This document shows positions 18,774 to 29,645 of a stretch of 64,000 nt of DNA, in pieces. The stretch spans positions 4,008,001 to 4,072,000 of the forward strand of contig NZ_CP015612.1 in assembly GCF_002138415.1 (NCBI RefSeq). The letters are read 5' to 3'. Below the pieces are notes generated by a model that saw only the letters and a list, made by a program, of their open reading frames with translations, had not been told where the DNA came from and ran no database searches. Numbering within the stretch: position 1 is the first letter of the stretch; each line of letters begins with the position of its first letter. Origin of the DNA: Stenotrophomonas maltophilia (GTDB lineage Bacteria; Pseudomonadota; Gammaproteobacteria; Xanthomonadales; Xanthomonadaceae). The translations under genes and the position numbers were made by a program.

Positions 18774-19196
18774 TCAGTGCTTGAGATTCTTGCGCAGGCG
18801 CTCCAGCGCCTGCAGCTGGACGACGGCTTCGGCCAGCTTCTGCTGGGCTTCGGCCACTTCCATCGCTTCGCCGCGGTTGGCCAGGATGCGCTCGGCTTCT
18901 TCCTTGGCCTTGCGGACCGAGGCTTCGTCGATGTCCTGTGCGCGGATCGCGGTGTCGGCCAGCACGGTCACCACCTGCGGCTGCACTTCCAGGATGCCGC
19001 CGGAAATGGCGAAATCCAGCTGCTCGCCGTTCGGCGTGGTCACCACCACCTTGCCCGGCTTCAGGCGGGTGATCAGCGGCGCGTGCTTGGGCGCGATGCC
19101 CAGTTCGCCCAGCTCACCGGTGGCCACGACCAGGGTCGCTTCGCCACGGAAGATTTCCTGCTCGGCGCTGACGATGTCGCAACGGATCGTGCTCAT
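18774..19196 (-). CDS. atpC: ATP synthase F1 epsilon subunit
   Basis: 140 residues: an N-terminal beta-sandwich (about 1-85, starting [15 protein letters not shown] and including the conserved [19 protein letters not shown]) and a C-terminal helical hairpin (about 90-138). It is part of the central rotor stalk and inhibits ATP hydrolysis. It is the last gene of the atp operon, 113 bp behind atpD. Confidence 0.96.
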   Translation of the reverse strand: MSTIRCDIVSAEQEIFRGEATLVVATGELGELGIAPKHAPLITRLKPGKVVVTTPNGEQLDFAISGGILEVQPQVVTVLADTAIRAQDIDEASVRKAKEEAERILANRGEAMEVAEAQQKLAEAVVQLQALERLRKNLKH

Positions 19197-19309
19197 GCAA
19201 ATCTCTTCGCTGTTCGCGGCGGCGCAATGCCACCGTGGGAGTCCACCGGCGCGGGCGGTTGCCCGGCGCCGGCGTCAGGTCGGGCAGGATCGCTCCCGCC
19301 CGTCCCGGA

Positions 19310-21617
<2,308 letters not shown>

Positions 21618-21679
21618 CTCTTGTTTCCCGTGGCGCGGGGCTGATGCCCCGCGTTGTTCAACCGTTTGTCATCTGGTCC

Positions 21680-21704
21680 AGCGGAGCCGGTGGCTCCGCT
21701 CTAC
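21680..21704. repeat. SMAG-type palindrome inside the atp operon
   Basis: On the minus strand GTAGAGCGGAGCCACCGGCTCCGC forms a 7-8 bp hairpin headed by GTAG. It lies in the atpA-atpG gap of the transcript and may influence processing or local stability. Confidence 0.6.
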
Positions 21705-21714
21705 AGGACCGCGA

Positions 21715-23262
21715 TTACCAGCTGCCGGTGGTCTTGAACTCGGCGATGCCCTTCTTGAAGGCACCTTCGATGTCGTTGTCCCAACCGCCAGTGGCGTTGA
21801 CCTTGCTGATCAGCTCGCCCTGGGTGTTGGCGAAGTGGGCGTGCAGGCCTTCTTCGAACGCCAGCAGCTTGTTGACCGGCACGTCGTCGAGGTAACCCTC
21901 GTTGACGGCGTAGATCGACAGCGCCTGGTTGGCGATCGACATCGGCGCGTACTGCTTCTGCTTCATCAGCTCGGTGACGCGCTGGCCGCGCTCCAGCTGC
22001 TTGCGGGTCGCTTCGTCCAGGTCCGAGGCGAACTGCGCGAACGCAGCCAGCTCGCGGTACTGGGCCAGCGAGATACGGATGCCGCCCGACAGCTTCTTGA
22101 TGATCTTGGTCTGGGCCGAGCCACCGACGCGCGACACCGAGATACCGGCGTTCACGGCCGGGCGGATGCCGGCGTTGAACAGGTCGGTTTCCAGGAAGAT
22201 CTGGCCGTCGGTGATCGAGATCACGTTGGTCGGAACGAACGCGGACACGTCGCCGGCCTGGGTTTCGATGATCGGCAGCGCGGTCAGCGAACCGGTCTTG
22301 CCGGTGACCTTGCCTTCGGTGAACTTCTCGACGTATTCCTCGGACACGCGGGCAGCGCGCTCGAGCAGACGGGAGTGCAGGTAGAACACGTCACCCGGGT
22401 AGGCTTCACGGCCCGGCGGGCGCTTCAGCAGCAGCGAGATCTGGCGGTAGGCGACGGCCTGCTTGGACAGATCGTCGTACACGATCAGCGCGTCTTCGCC
22501 GCGGTCCATGAAGTACTCACCCATGGTGCAGCCCGAGTAGGCGCTGATGTACTGCATGGCAGCCGATTCGGAAGCGGTCGCGGCCACCACGATGGTGTGG
22601 GCCAGCGCGCCGTTCTCTTCCAGCTTGCGCACGATGTTGGCGATGGTCGAAGCCTTCTGGCCGATCGCAACGTACACGCACTTGATGCCGGTGCCCTTCT
22701 GGTTGATCACCGCATCGATGGCCATGGCGGTCTTGCCGGTCTGGCGGTCACCGATGATCAGCTCGCGCTGGCCACGGCCGATCGGGATCATCGAGTCGAC
22801 CGACTTGTAACCGGTCTGCACCGGCTGGTCGACCGACTTGCGCCAGATCACGCCCGGAGCAACGCGCTCCACCGGAGCGGTCAGGTCGGTGCCCAGCGGG
22901 CCCTTGCCGTCGATCGGCTCGCCCAGCGCGTTCACGACGCGGCCCAGCAGTTCCGGACCGACCGGCACTTCCAGGATGCGGCCGGTGGTCTTGGCGACGT
23001 CGCCTTCGCGCAGGTTTTCGTAGTCACCCAGGACCACGGCGCCGACCGAGTCGCGCTCCAGGTTCAGGGCCAGGGCGAAGGTGTTGTTCGGCAGTTCGAT
23101 CATTTCGCCCTGCATCACGTCGGCCAGACCGAAGATGCGCACGATACCGTCGGACACGCTGGTCACGGTGCCTTCGTTGCGCGATTCCGCGGCCAGCTTG
23201 ACCTTCTCGATGCGGTTCTTGATCAGTTCGCTGATTTCGGAGGGGTTGAGCGTGGTTGCCAT
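21715..23262 (-). CDS. atpA: ATP synthase F1 alpha subunit
   Basis: 515 residues from the ATG giving [15 protein letters not shown], the usual N-terminus; an ATG two codons upstream is also possible. The non-catalytic nucleotide site Walker A GDRQTGKT is near residue 170. The conserved [10 protein letters not shown], the catalytic arginine-finger region ([12 protein letters not shown]) and the C-terminal helical domain are present. It is located between atpH and atpG. Confidence 0.98.
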   Translation of the reverse strand: MATTLNPSEISELIKNRIEKVKLAAESRNEGTVTSVSDGIVRIFGLADVMQGEMIELPNNTFALALNLERDSVGAVVLGDYENLREGDVAKTTGRILEVPVGPELLGRVVNALGEPIDGKGPLGTDLTAPVERVAPGVIWRKSVDQPVQTGYKSVDSMIPIGRGQRELIIGDRQTGKTAMAIDAVINQKGTGIKCVYVAIGQKASTIANIVRKLEENGALAHTIVVAATASESAAMQYISAYSGCTMGEYFMDRGEDALIVYDDLSKQAVAYRQISLLLKRPPGREAYPGDVFYLHSRLLERAARVSEEYVEKFTEGKVTGKTGSLTALPIIETQAGDVSAFVPTNVISITDGQIFLETDLFNAGIRPAVNAGISVSRVGGSAQTKIIKKLSGGIRISLAQYRELAAFAQFASDLDEATRKQLERGQRVTELMKQKQYAPMSIANQALSIYAVNEGYLDDVPVNKLLAFEEGLHAHFANTQGELISKVNATGGWDNDIEGAFKKGIAEFKTTGSW

Positions 23263-23306
23263 CGTCAAGTCCTAGTGCCGGCAGCGGGGCCGGACGTTAA
23301 ATGAAT

Positions 23307-23834
23307 TCAGTTAGCGAGCGCGGTCTGCAGACGGGCCAGCTTGCCCTTCAGCGAACCATCGATGACCACGTCGCCGGCGTCGATCACGGCGCCGCCGATC
23401 AGCGAAGCATCGACCGCGGTGGTCACGTCGACCTCGCGGTTGAAGCGCTTGCGCAGCGCAACCTTGATCGCGTCCAGCTCTCCGGCCGAAAGCTCGGAAG
23501 CCGAGGTCACCGTGGCCTTGACCACGTGCTCGGCTTCGGCGCGCAGCGCGTCGAACATGCCGGAGATTTCCGGCAGCAGCGGCAGACGATGCGATTCGGC
23601 CAGGATGGCCAGGAAGCGCGAGTAGGTCTCGCCGTGGGACACCGGCGCCAGCAGGGCGACGGCGTCGTCACGACCCAGCTCCGGGTTGGCGAGCAGGGCC
23701 GCCACGCGCGGATCGGCGGCGACGTGGGCGGAGAACGCCAGGGCGTCCGACCACGGCGCGAACGCGCCTTCGTCGCGCGCGGTCGCGAACGCGGCGCGGG
23801 CGTACGGGCGGGCAAGCGTGAGGGCCTGGCTCAT
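23307..23834 (-). CDS. atpH: ATP synthase F1 delta subunit
   Basis: 175 residues of the peripheral stalk (OSCP type): an N-terminal six-helix domain beginning LARPYARAAFATARDEG, the conserved opening that contacts the alpha subunit, and a C-terminal part with LKKRFNREV-like KVALRKRFNREVDVTTAVDASLIGG. Two bases separate it from atpF. Standard length and position. Confidence 0.96.
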   Translation of the reverse strand: MSQALTLARPYARAAFATARDEGAFAPWSDALAFSAHVAADPRVAALLANPELGRDDAVALLAPVSHGETYSRFLAILAESHRLPLLPEISGMFDALRAEAEHVVKATVTSASELSAGELDAIKVALRKRFNREVDVTTAVDASLIGGAVIDAGDVVIDGSLKGKLARLQTALAN

Positions 23835-23836
23835 CC

Positions 23837-24307
23837 TTAGATCTCCGAGGCCAGCTCGTCGAGCAGCGCCTTGTGGGCGTTGGCGTCGATTTCGCGCTTG
23901 AGCAGCTTTTCGGCACCGGTCACGGCCAGCGCGGACACCTGCTTGCGCAGATCTTCACGGGCACGGTTGGCGGCGGCGTCGATTTCAGCCTGGGCCAGTT
24001 CCTTCTGACGGGTGGCTTCGGTGATCGCTTCGTTACGGGCAGCATCAACGATCTGGTTGGCACGTGCGTGGGCCTGATCAATGATCTCGTTGGCCTTGGT
24101 GCGTGCTTCCTTCAGCGCTTCGTTGACCTTCTCCTGCGCCTGGGCCAGATCTTTCTGGCTGCGGTCGGCAGCAGCGAGGCCTTCAGCAATCTTCTGCTGG
24201 CGCTCTTCGATCGCGTTCATCAGCGGCGGCCAGATCTTGGTCGCGATGATCCAGATCAGACCAGCGAAGGCGAGCGCCTGCGCAAGAAGGGTGAAATTGA
24301 TATTCAT
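23837..24307 (-). CDS. atpF: ATP synthase F0 b subunit
   Basis: 156 residues: one N-terminal membrane helix (about 6-27, [22 protein letters not shown]) and a long charged helix rich in Ala, Glu, Lys and Gln that dimerises to form the stator stalk. The chosen start [10 protein letters not shown] is the family's usual beginning. The frame is open for 28 more codons upstream, but those read through the spacer. Confidence 0.97.
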   Translation of the reverse strand: MNINFTLLAQALAFAGLIWIIATKIWPPLMNAIEERQQKIAEGLAAADRSQKDLAQAQEKVNEALKEARTKANEIIDQAHARANQIVDAARNEAITEATRQKELAQAEIDAAANRAREDLRKQVSALAVTGAEKLLKREIDANAHKALLDELASEI

Positions 24308-24413
24308 GGTTAGCTCGATCGCTGGTTTCGGGGTGGATGTGCCGCCGAAGCGGCACATCCGGCCTTCATCCGAAACCGGGTGCATCAGCACCCGGTCGTC
24401 TCAAACCGCTGTA

Positions 24414-24743
<330 letters not shown>

Positions 24744-24792
24744 CTAAGGGTGATGAAACGGATGAAGGTTGAAACGCGTTGAAGCTTGAAAC

Positions 24793-25593
24793 TCAGTGAG
24801 CGTCTTCCGACAGGCTCAGGTACACGATCGACAGCATCATGAAGATGAAGGCCTGCAGCGGGATCACCAGCAGGTGGAACAGCATCCAGCCGAGGCCGAA
24901 CACACCACCGGCAATGGCACCGAAGAAACCGGCACCACCCAGCACCCAGATCAGCAGGAACACGATTTCGCCGCCGAACATGTTGCCGAACAGTCGCATC
25001 GCCAGCGAGATCGGCTTGCTCAGCCACTCGACGATGTTGAGGATCAGGTTGAACGGCATCATCCACTTGCCGAACGGCGCCGTCAGGAATTCCTTGATGA
25101 AGCCGCCCAGGCCCTTGGACTTGAGCGCGAAGAACAGCATCAGGAAGAACACACTGATGGCCATGCCCAGGGTGGCATTGACGTCAGCGGTAGGCACCGG
25201 CTTCCAGTAGTGCACGCCCGCCCATTCCAGCGGCTTGGCGATGAAATCGGCCGGGATCATCTTCAGCAGATTCATCAACAGAATCCAGAAGAAGATCGTG
25301 ATGGCGATCGGCGTGACCAGCTTGCTCTTGCCGTGGTAGGTGTCCTTGGCCTGGCGGTCGACGAACTCCAGGCAGATTTCCACGAAGGCCTGCCACTTGC
25401 CCGGCACGCCGGCAGTGGCCTTGCGGGTGCCCAGCCAGAATGCGACCACGATCACCAGGCCCATCAGGACCGCGGTGAGGAAGGTATCGACGTGGATATG
25501 CCAGAACATACCCTCGCCCTTGCCGACCGGAGCGGTCAGGTTCTGCAAGTGATGCTGGATGTAGCTGGTAGGGGTTAGAGCCTCGCCCGCCAT
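24793..25593 (-). CDS. atpB: ATP synthase F0 a subunit
   Basis: 266 residues, five to six membrane helices. The essential Arg is R200 in SLAMRLFGNM, and the second helix of the proton half-channel follows with the conserved IPLQAFIFMMLSIVYLS ending. It forms the proton path together with AtpE. It is second in the operon, 30 bp behind atpI. Confidence 0.97.
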   Translation of the reverse strand: MAGEALTPTSYIQHHLQNLTAPVGKGEGMFWHIHVDTFLTAVLMGLVIVVAFWLGTRKATAGVPGKWQAFVEICLEFVDRQAKDTYHGKSKLVTPIAITIFFWILLMNLLKMIPADFIAKPLEWAGVHYWKPVPTADVNATLGMAISVFFLMLFFALKSKGLGGFIKEFLTAPFGKWMMPFNLILNIVEWLSKPISLAMRLFGNMFGGEIVFLLIWVLGGAGFFGAIAGGVFGLGWMLFHLLVIPLQAFIFMMLSIVYLSLSEDAH

Positions 25594-25623
25594 GTGTCCG
25601 GAACCTTAGTTAATTGAATTCTG

Positions 25624-25989
25624 TCAACGCCTGGCCATCGCCAGGACCTGGAACATCAAGCCGACGGCGATTCCGGCCAACAGCGCCAACGCAGGCAGCT
25701 TGAAGACCAGGAACCCCACCAGCAGGACGCCGAAAGCCACGACCCACTTGGCCACGATCGCAATGATCAGGCGAGCCATCGCCGATCCTGCGGCCAGTGC
25801 CCCACCGCCCAGTGCCATCCGCGCCGCGACCCAGCCACCGGCCGAAATGGCCACACCGGACGCCAGCGCGCCGAGGGCATATTTCGGACCTACCAGCAGG
25901 AAGGCCAGGGCCAGGACAGCCACTGCGGCCAGCGGGTAGACCGCGGCGCGCAGCATCAGTCGCCGACCCGCATCAACGGAGTTCAGCAC
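25624..25989 (-). CDS. atpI: ATP synthase I subunit (AtpI)
   Basis: 121 residues, four predicted membrane helices, starting MLNSVDAGRRLMLRAAVYP. AtpI proteins help c-ring assembly or Mg2+ handling and are not part of the finished enzyme. Sequence conservation in this family is low; the call rests on size, topology and place as first gene of the atp operon. Confidence 0.88.
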   Translation of the reverse strand: MLNSVDAGRRLMLRAAVYPLAAVAVLALAFLLVGPKYALGALASGVAISAGGWVAARMALGGGALAAGSAMARLIIAIVAKWVVAFGVLLVGFLVFKLPALALLAGIAVGLMFQVLAMARR

Positions 25990-26059
25990 AGGACGTCCCG
26001 CGTGGTTGCAAGTGGAGGGCTGAGGCGGCTACAGCAGGGGGGCCTCATCGAGCCGCCAA

Positions 26060-26089
26060 ATTATAGCAATGGGACAATTTGCGAGACAA
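26060..26089 (-). promoter_or_regulatory. Sigma-70 promoter of the atp operon
   Basis: On the minus strand a perfect TATAAT (26060-26065) lies 18 bases from TTGTCT (26084-26089). The start near 26053 would give a leader of about 65 nt before atpI. Confidence 0.65.
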
Positions 26090-26294
26090 CCGCTCCCTGT
26101 TCATCCCGGGAAGCCGCAAGTTGCGGTAACGGTTACATTTTTGCGTGCCACCCAGGGGACAATGACGTCCGCGTGATGCTGCACCGCAGTATTGAACTTT
26201 GGTCGCAGGCTGCGGAACTTTCACCGAATGCGCCGGTCCGATCTTTCGACCTGCCTGCAGCAACCTCGTCGACGCTCCGCCCCGCAGGTCCCAC

Positions 26295-26330
26295 GATGGC
26301 CCCGAAGCCCGGCTCCGGGGCCATCTTTTT
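26295..26330 (+). terminator. Strong intrinsic terminator without an upstream gene; candidate small RNA end
   Basis: GATGGCCCCG (26295-26304) pairs with CGGGGCCATC (26316-26325) and is followed by TTTTT. No protein gene reads into it on the plus strand, since the previous gene is atpI on the other strand. It may close a short transcript starting somewhere in 26100-26200; a TTGAAC element is near 26190, but no good -10 box fits. The rest of 25990-26448 holds the atp promoter and the promoter of the next gene. Confidence 0.6.
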
Positions 26331-26448
26331 GCATCCTCGCGACAGCGCTGAACCGTGCACACTTCGTGGACCATACGTTCACGGATGGTGGACGGGCCTG
26401 TCCGGCACAGTGGTCTTCATTCTGATGAACCACTGCAAGGACTCTTCG

Positions 26449-27267
26449 ATGCGCTCCGTACCCACCCTGCTCGCCCTCTCCCTGCTCGCCGCCGGCGCCT
26501 CGTTCGCCACTGCCGCCCACGCCGCTGAAGGCGACGACCGCTTCGCCCTGCGCCTGGGTGCGATGAACATCGACTCGGACAACACCCTTCGCGGCAAGAC
26601 CAACGTCGCCGGCCAGGACATCGGCTTCTCCGAGGACTTCAAGCTGGGTGGCAAGGAGTGGGAACCGCGCATCGACGGCATGTTCCGCATAAGCAACCGC
26701 CAGCGCCTGCTGTTCAACTACTTCAAGTACGACAAGGACCGCCGCGAGACCCTTGGCCAGGACATCTCCTTCGGAGACGTCAACGTGCCGTCCGGCAGCT
26801 TCGTCAAGGGCGAACTGAAGTACCAGGTCGCCAGCCTGGTCTATGACTACTCGGTGGTGGACACCGATACCTTCGACCTCGGCCTGCAGCTGGGTGCCGA
26901 GTACGCCAAGGTCAGCACCAAGGCCTACGCCGATCTGGGCACCGTCTACGAAGGCCAGTTCCTCAATGAGAAGACCGACGGCGTGGCGCCGGTGGTCGGT
27001 GCGCGCCTGAGCTTCACGCCGTCGGAAAAGTGGATGATCACGCTGCAGGGCCAGTACCTCAACACGCGCTGGGGCAGCTTCGATGACTACAAGGGCGACC
27101 TGAGCCGCGCCAACGCCATCGTCGATTACCGCTTCACGAAGAACTTCGGTGTGTTCGCCGGGTACGACTGGTTCAAGCTCGACGCGGACAAGAAGGGCAG
27201 TGACGGCACCATCGGTCTGAAGCAGGAATTCAAGGGCCCGGTGGCCGGCGTCAGCTTCGTGTTCTGA
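26449..27267 (+). CDS. Outer-membrane beta-barrel protein (unknown family)
   Basis: 272 residues. A signal peptide MRSVPTLLALSLLAAGASFATAAHA is cleaved before AEGDDRFAL. The mature part is a run of alternating strands (FALRLGAMNIDSD, RIDGMFRISNRQRLLFNYFKY, ASLVYDYSVV, FDLGLQLGAEYAKV, NAIVDYRFTKNFGVFAGYDW) ending in a C-terminal Phe (GPVAGVSFVF), the usual BAM signal. It fits an 8-10 strand barrel; no enzymatic residues are evident. The start at 26449 has AAGGA at good spacing; an upstream ATG (MNHCKDSS) is less likely. It is followed by a strong terminator. Confidence 0.82.
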   Translation: MRSVPTLLALSLLAAGASFATAAHAAEGDDRFALRLGAMNIDSDNTLRGKTNVAGQDIGFSEDFKLGGKEWEPRIDGMFRISNRQRLLFNYFKYDKDRRETLGQDISFGDVNVPSGSFVKGELKYQVASLVYDYSVVDTDTFDLGLQLGAEYAKVSTKAYADLGTVYEGQFLNEKTDGVAPVVGARLSFTPSEKWMITLQGQYLNTRWGSFDDYKGDLSRANAIVDYRFTKNFGVFAGYDWFKLDADKKGSDGTIGLKQEFKGPVAGVSFVF

Positions 27268-27300
27268 TCCCACGCCCCTTCCACGGCATCCTCTCTCCTG

Positions 27301-27337
27301 GCGCGGCCTCCGGAACATCGGGGCCGCGCTTTTTCTT
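27301..27337 (+). terminator. Terminator of the outer-membrane protein gene
   Basis: GCGCGGCC and GGCCGCGC form an 8-bp stem, followed by TTTTTCTTT. It lies 34 bp past the stop. Confidence 0.85.
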
Positions 27338-27374
27338 TGCATCGTCGAGCAGAGAAGCAGGTTGGTCGAGCGCT

Positions 27375-27466
27375 GGGGGGAGAGGGGCTTGCGTGCGAAT
27401 GTCCCCCGGCGCCGGCCTGCGGCCGTCACCTCCTCCTTTACTTCGCACGCAAGCCCCTCTCCCCCC
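27375..27466 (+). repeat. Structured element A: 25-bp perfect stem with conserved 42-nt loop
   Basis: 27375-27399 pairs without mismatch with 27442-27466 (stem beginning GGGGGGAGAGGGGCTTGCG). The loop, 27400-27441, starts TGTCCCCCGGCG and ends CCTCCTCCTTTAC, and contains an inner 5-bp hairpin CGGCC-TGC-GGCCG. The same loop recurs in the opposite orientation in the next element with a wholly different stem. Open frames across it are Pro/Arg-rich and not credible genes. Confidence 0.85.
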
Positions 27467-27525
27467 GCGTGTCAGGCATCCACGCGGCCTTTGCAGTGGC
27501 AGTGGCTCTACTTTCCGCAAGCCGA

Positions 27526-27631
27526 GCCGCTGCGCGGGTGGCAGGCATTTCGACAAAGTAAAGGAGGAGGCGACCGCCGCAGGCGGGCGACGGGGGACAT
27601 TTGTCGAAATGCCTGCCACCCGCGCAGTGGC
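27526..27631 (-). repeat. Structured element B: 28-bp perfect stem with the same loop, inverted
   Basis: 27530-27557 pairs perfectly with 27600-27627 (stem beginning CTGCGCGGGTGGCAGGC); four further outer pairs with one G-T wobble reach 27526/27631. The 42-nt loop (27558-27599) is the reverse complement of loop A at 38 of 42 positions. Two of the four differences (loop positions 15 and 25) swap a G-C for a C-G pair, so the inner hairpin is kept. The stem shares no sequence with that of element A. Confidence 0.85.
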
Positions 27632-27676
27632 CCAGACCCTCGCGATGACAACAGCCGAAGACATTCCTGCAGCCAA

Positions 27677-27709
27677 CGAAAAAGCCCCGGCAGAAGCCAG
27701 GGCTTTTCG
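27677..27709 (-). terminator. Terminator of lpdA
   Basis: On the minus strand CGAAAAGCCCTGGC-TTCT-GCCGGGGCTTTTTCG is a stem flanked by A and T runs, 20 bp past the lpdA stop. Confidence 0.85.
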
Positions 27710-27729
27710 TTCGCAGCGGCGCGGGCGCC

Positions 27730-29538
27730 TTACTTCTTCTTCGGCATGTACAGATCGGTGATCGTGCCGTCGTAGATTTCCGAGGCCATCGCCACCGATT
27801 CGCTCAGCGTCGGGTGCGCATGGATGGTGTGGCCGATGTCCTCGGCTTCCGCACCCATCTCGATGGCCAGGCCGATCTCGGCCAGCAGGTCACCGGCATG
27901 CACGCCAACGATGGCACCACCGATGATGCGGTGGGTTTCTTCGTCAAAGATCAGCTTGGTGAAGCCCTCGGTGCGGCCGATGCCGATCGCGCGGCCACTG
28001 GCGGCCCACGGGAACTTGGCCACGCCGACCTTCAGGCCCTTGGCCTTGGCTTCGGACTCGGTCACGCCGACCCAGGCGATTTCCGGGTTGGTGTAGGCCA
28101 CCGACGGGATCACGCGGGCCACCCATTCCTTCTTGTGGCCGGCCGCCACTTCAGCGGCCAGCTTGCCCTCGTGCGTGGCCTTGTGGGCCAGCATCGGGTT
28201 GCCGACGATGTCGCCGATGGCAAAGATGTGCGGCACGTTGGTGCGCATCTGGCGATCAACCGGGATGAAGCCACGCTCGGTGACCTGCACGCCAGCCTTC
28301 TCGGCATCGATTTTCTTGCCGTTCGGCGAGCGGCCCACGGCCACCAGCACGCGGTCGAAGGTGCCCTGCGCCAGCGCAGGCGCCTGCCCTTCCTCGGCCG
28401 CTTCGAAGGTGACGGTGATGCCCTTGGCATCGGCGGTGACGCCGGAGGCCTTGGTCTTCAGGTGCACTTCGATGCCCTGCTTCTTCAGGCGGTCGGCCAG
28501 CGGCTTGACCAGGTCCTTGTCGGCGCCCGGCATCAGCTGGTCCATGAACTCGACCACGGTGACCTTGCTGCCCAGCGCACCGTAAACGGTGGCCATTTCC
28601 AGGCCGATGATGCCGCCGCCGACGACCAGCAGCGAGCCCGGCACTTCGGCCAGCTCCAGCGCGTCGGTGGAATCCATCACGCGCTTGTCGTCCCAGGGGA
28701 AGTTCGGCAGCTTCACCGCCTGCGAACCGGCAGCGATGATGCACTTCTGGAAGCGCAGCAGCTGGGTACTGCCGTCAGCCGCGGTGATTTCCAGCTCGTT
28801 GGCGGAAACGAACTTGCCGACGCCCTGCACGCTGCGCACCTTGCGCTGCTTGGCCATGCCGGCCAGGCCCTTGGTCAGCTGGTTGACGACCTTTTCCTTG
28901 TACTGGCGCAGCTTGTCCAGGGTGATGGTCGGCTTGCCGAACTCGACGCCGAAATCACCGGCGTGGGCCACTTCGTCGATCACCGCTGCGGCGTGCAGCA
29001 GCGCCTTGGACGGAATGCAGCCCACGTTGAGGCAGACGCCGCCGAGGCTGGCGTAGCGCTCGACCAGCACCGTATCCAGGCCGACGTCGGCGGCGCGGAA
29101 GGCGGCGGTGTAGCCGCCCGGGCCCGAGCCCAGCACGACCATTTCGCATTCGATATCGGCCGGCTTGCCGCTGGACAGCGCCGGCTTCGGTGCAGCCGGT
29201 TCAGCCGGGGCGCGGTGCGACGGAGTCACCGGCGGCTTGCTGGCCGGAGCGGCCGCTGCCGGAGCCGGCGCAGCGGCCTTGGCCGGAGCTTCGGCGGCGC
29301 CTTCAGCGTCCAGCACCACGACCACGGCACCTTCGGACAGGGTGTCGCCCAGCTTGACCTTGATTTCCTTGACCACGCCGGCGGCCGAGGACGGCACTTC
29401 CAGGGTGGCCTTGTCCGATTCCAGGGTCACCAGACCCTGATCCTTCTTCACCGTGTCGCCGACGGCGACCAACACTTCGATCACCGGCACATCGCTGTAA
29501 TCGCCGATGTCGGGAACCTTGACTTCAATCGTGGCCAT
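27730..29538 (-). CDS. lpdA: Dihydrolipoyl dehydrogenase (E3) with N-terminal lipoyl domain
   Basis: 602 residues. The lipoyl domain (1-80) has the modified lysine in LESDKATLEVPS. An Ala/Pro-rich linker (about 82-125) leads to the FAD/NAD oxidoreductase, with the FAD site VLGSGPGGYTAAFRAAD, redox cysteines in GGVCLNVGCIPSKALLHAA and the dimer-interface His/Glu in HAHPTLSE. It reoxidises the dihydrolipoamide of the pyruvate dehydrogenase complex; the fused lipoyl domain is seen in some Neisseria and Xanthomonadaceae E3s. aceF lies 107 bp upstream in the same direction. Confidence 0.96.
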   Translation of the reverse strand: MATIEVKVPDIGDYSDVPVIEVLVAVGDTVKKDQGLVTLESDKATLEVPSSAAGVVKEIKVKLGDTLSEGAVVVVLDAEGAAEAPAKAAAPAPAAAAPASKPPVTPSHRAPAEPAAPKPALSSGKPADIECEMVVLGSGPGGYTAAFRAADVGLDTVLVERYASLGGVCLNVGCIPSKALLHAAAVIDEVAHAGDFGVEFGKPTITLDKLRQYKEKVVNQLTKGLAGMAKQRKVRSVQGVGKFVSANELEITAADGSTQLLRFQKCIIAAGSQAVKLPNFPWDDKRVMDSTDALELAEVPGSLLVVGGGIIGLEMATVYGALGSKVTVVEFMDQLMPGADKDLVKPLADRLKKQGIEVHLKTKASGVTADAKGITVTFEAAEEGQAPALAQGTFDRVLVAVGRSPNGKKIDAEKAGVQVTERGFIPVDRQMRTNVPHIFAIGDIVGNPMLAHKATHEGKLAAEVAAGHKKEWVARVIPSVAYTNPEIAWVGVTESEAKAKGLKVGVAKFPWAASGRAIGIGRTEGFTKLIFDEETHRIIGGAIVGVHAGDLLAEIGLAIEMGAEAEDIGHTIHAHPTLSESVAMASEIYDGTITDLYMPKKK

Positions 29539-29645
29539 GGTGGGTTTTCCTCGTGCCCGGCCGGCATGGCCGGCGGGCTGTCACTGCATCTGTTCACGCG
29601 GCCGCGCCAGGGGCTGCGGCCGCACGGTGGGGGCGAAGCGGTGCC

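Noticed and set aside
27251..27775. Several overlapping frames of 60-140 codons on both strands
   Set aside because: They run through the paired stem-loop elements, are Arg/Pro-rich, and change with the repeat; a non-coding repeat explains them better.
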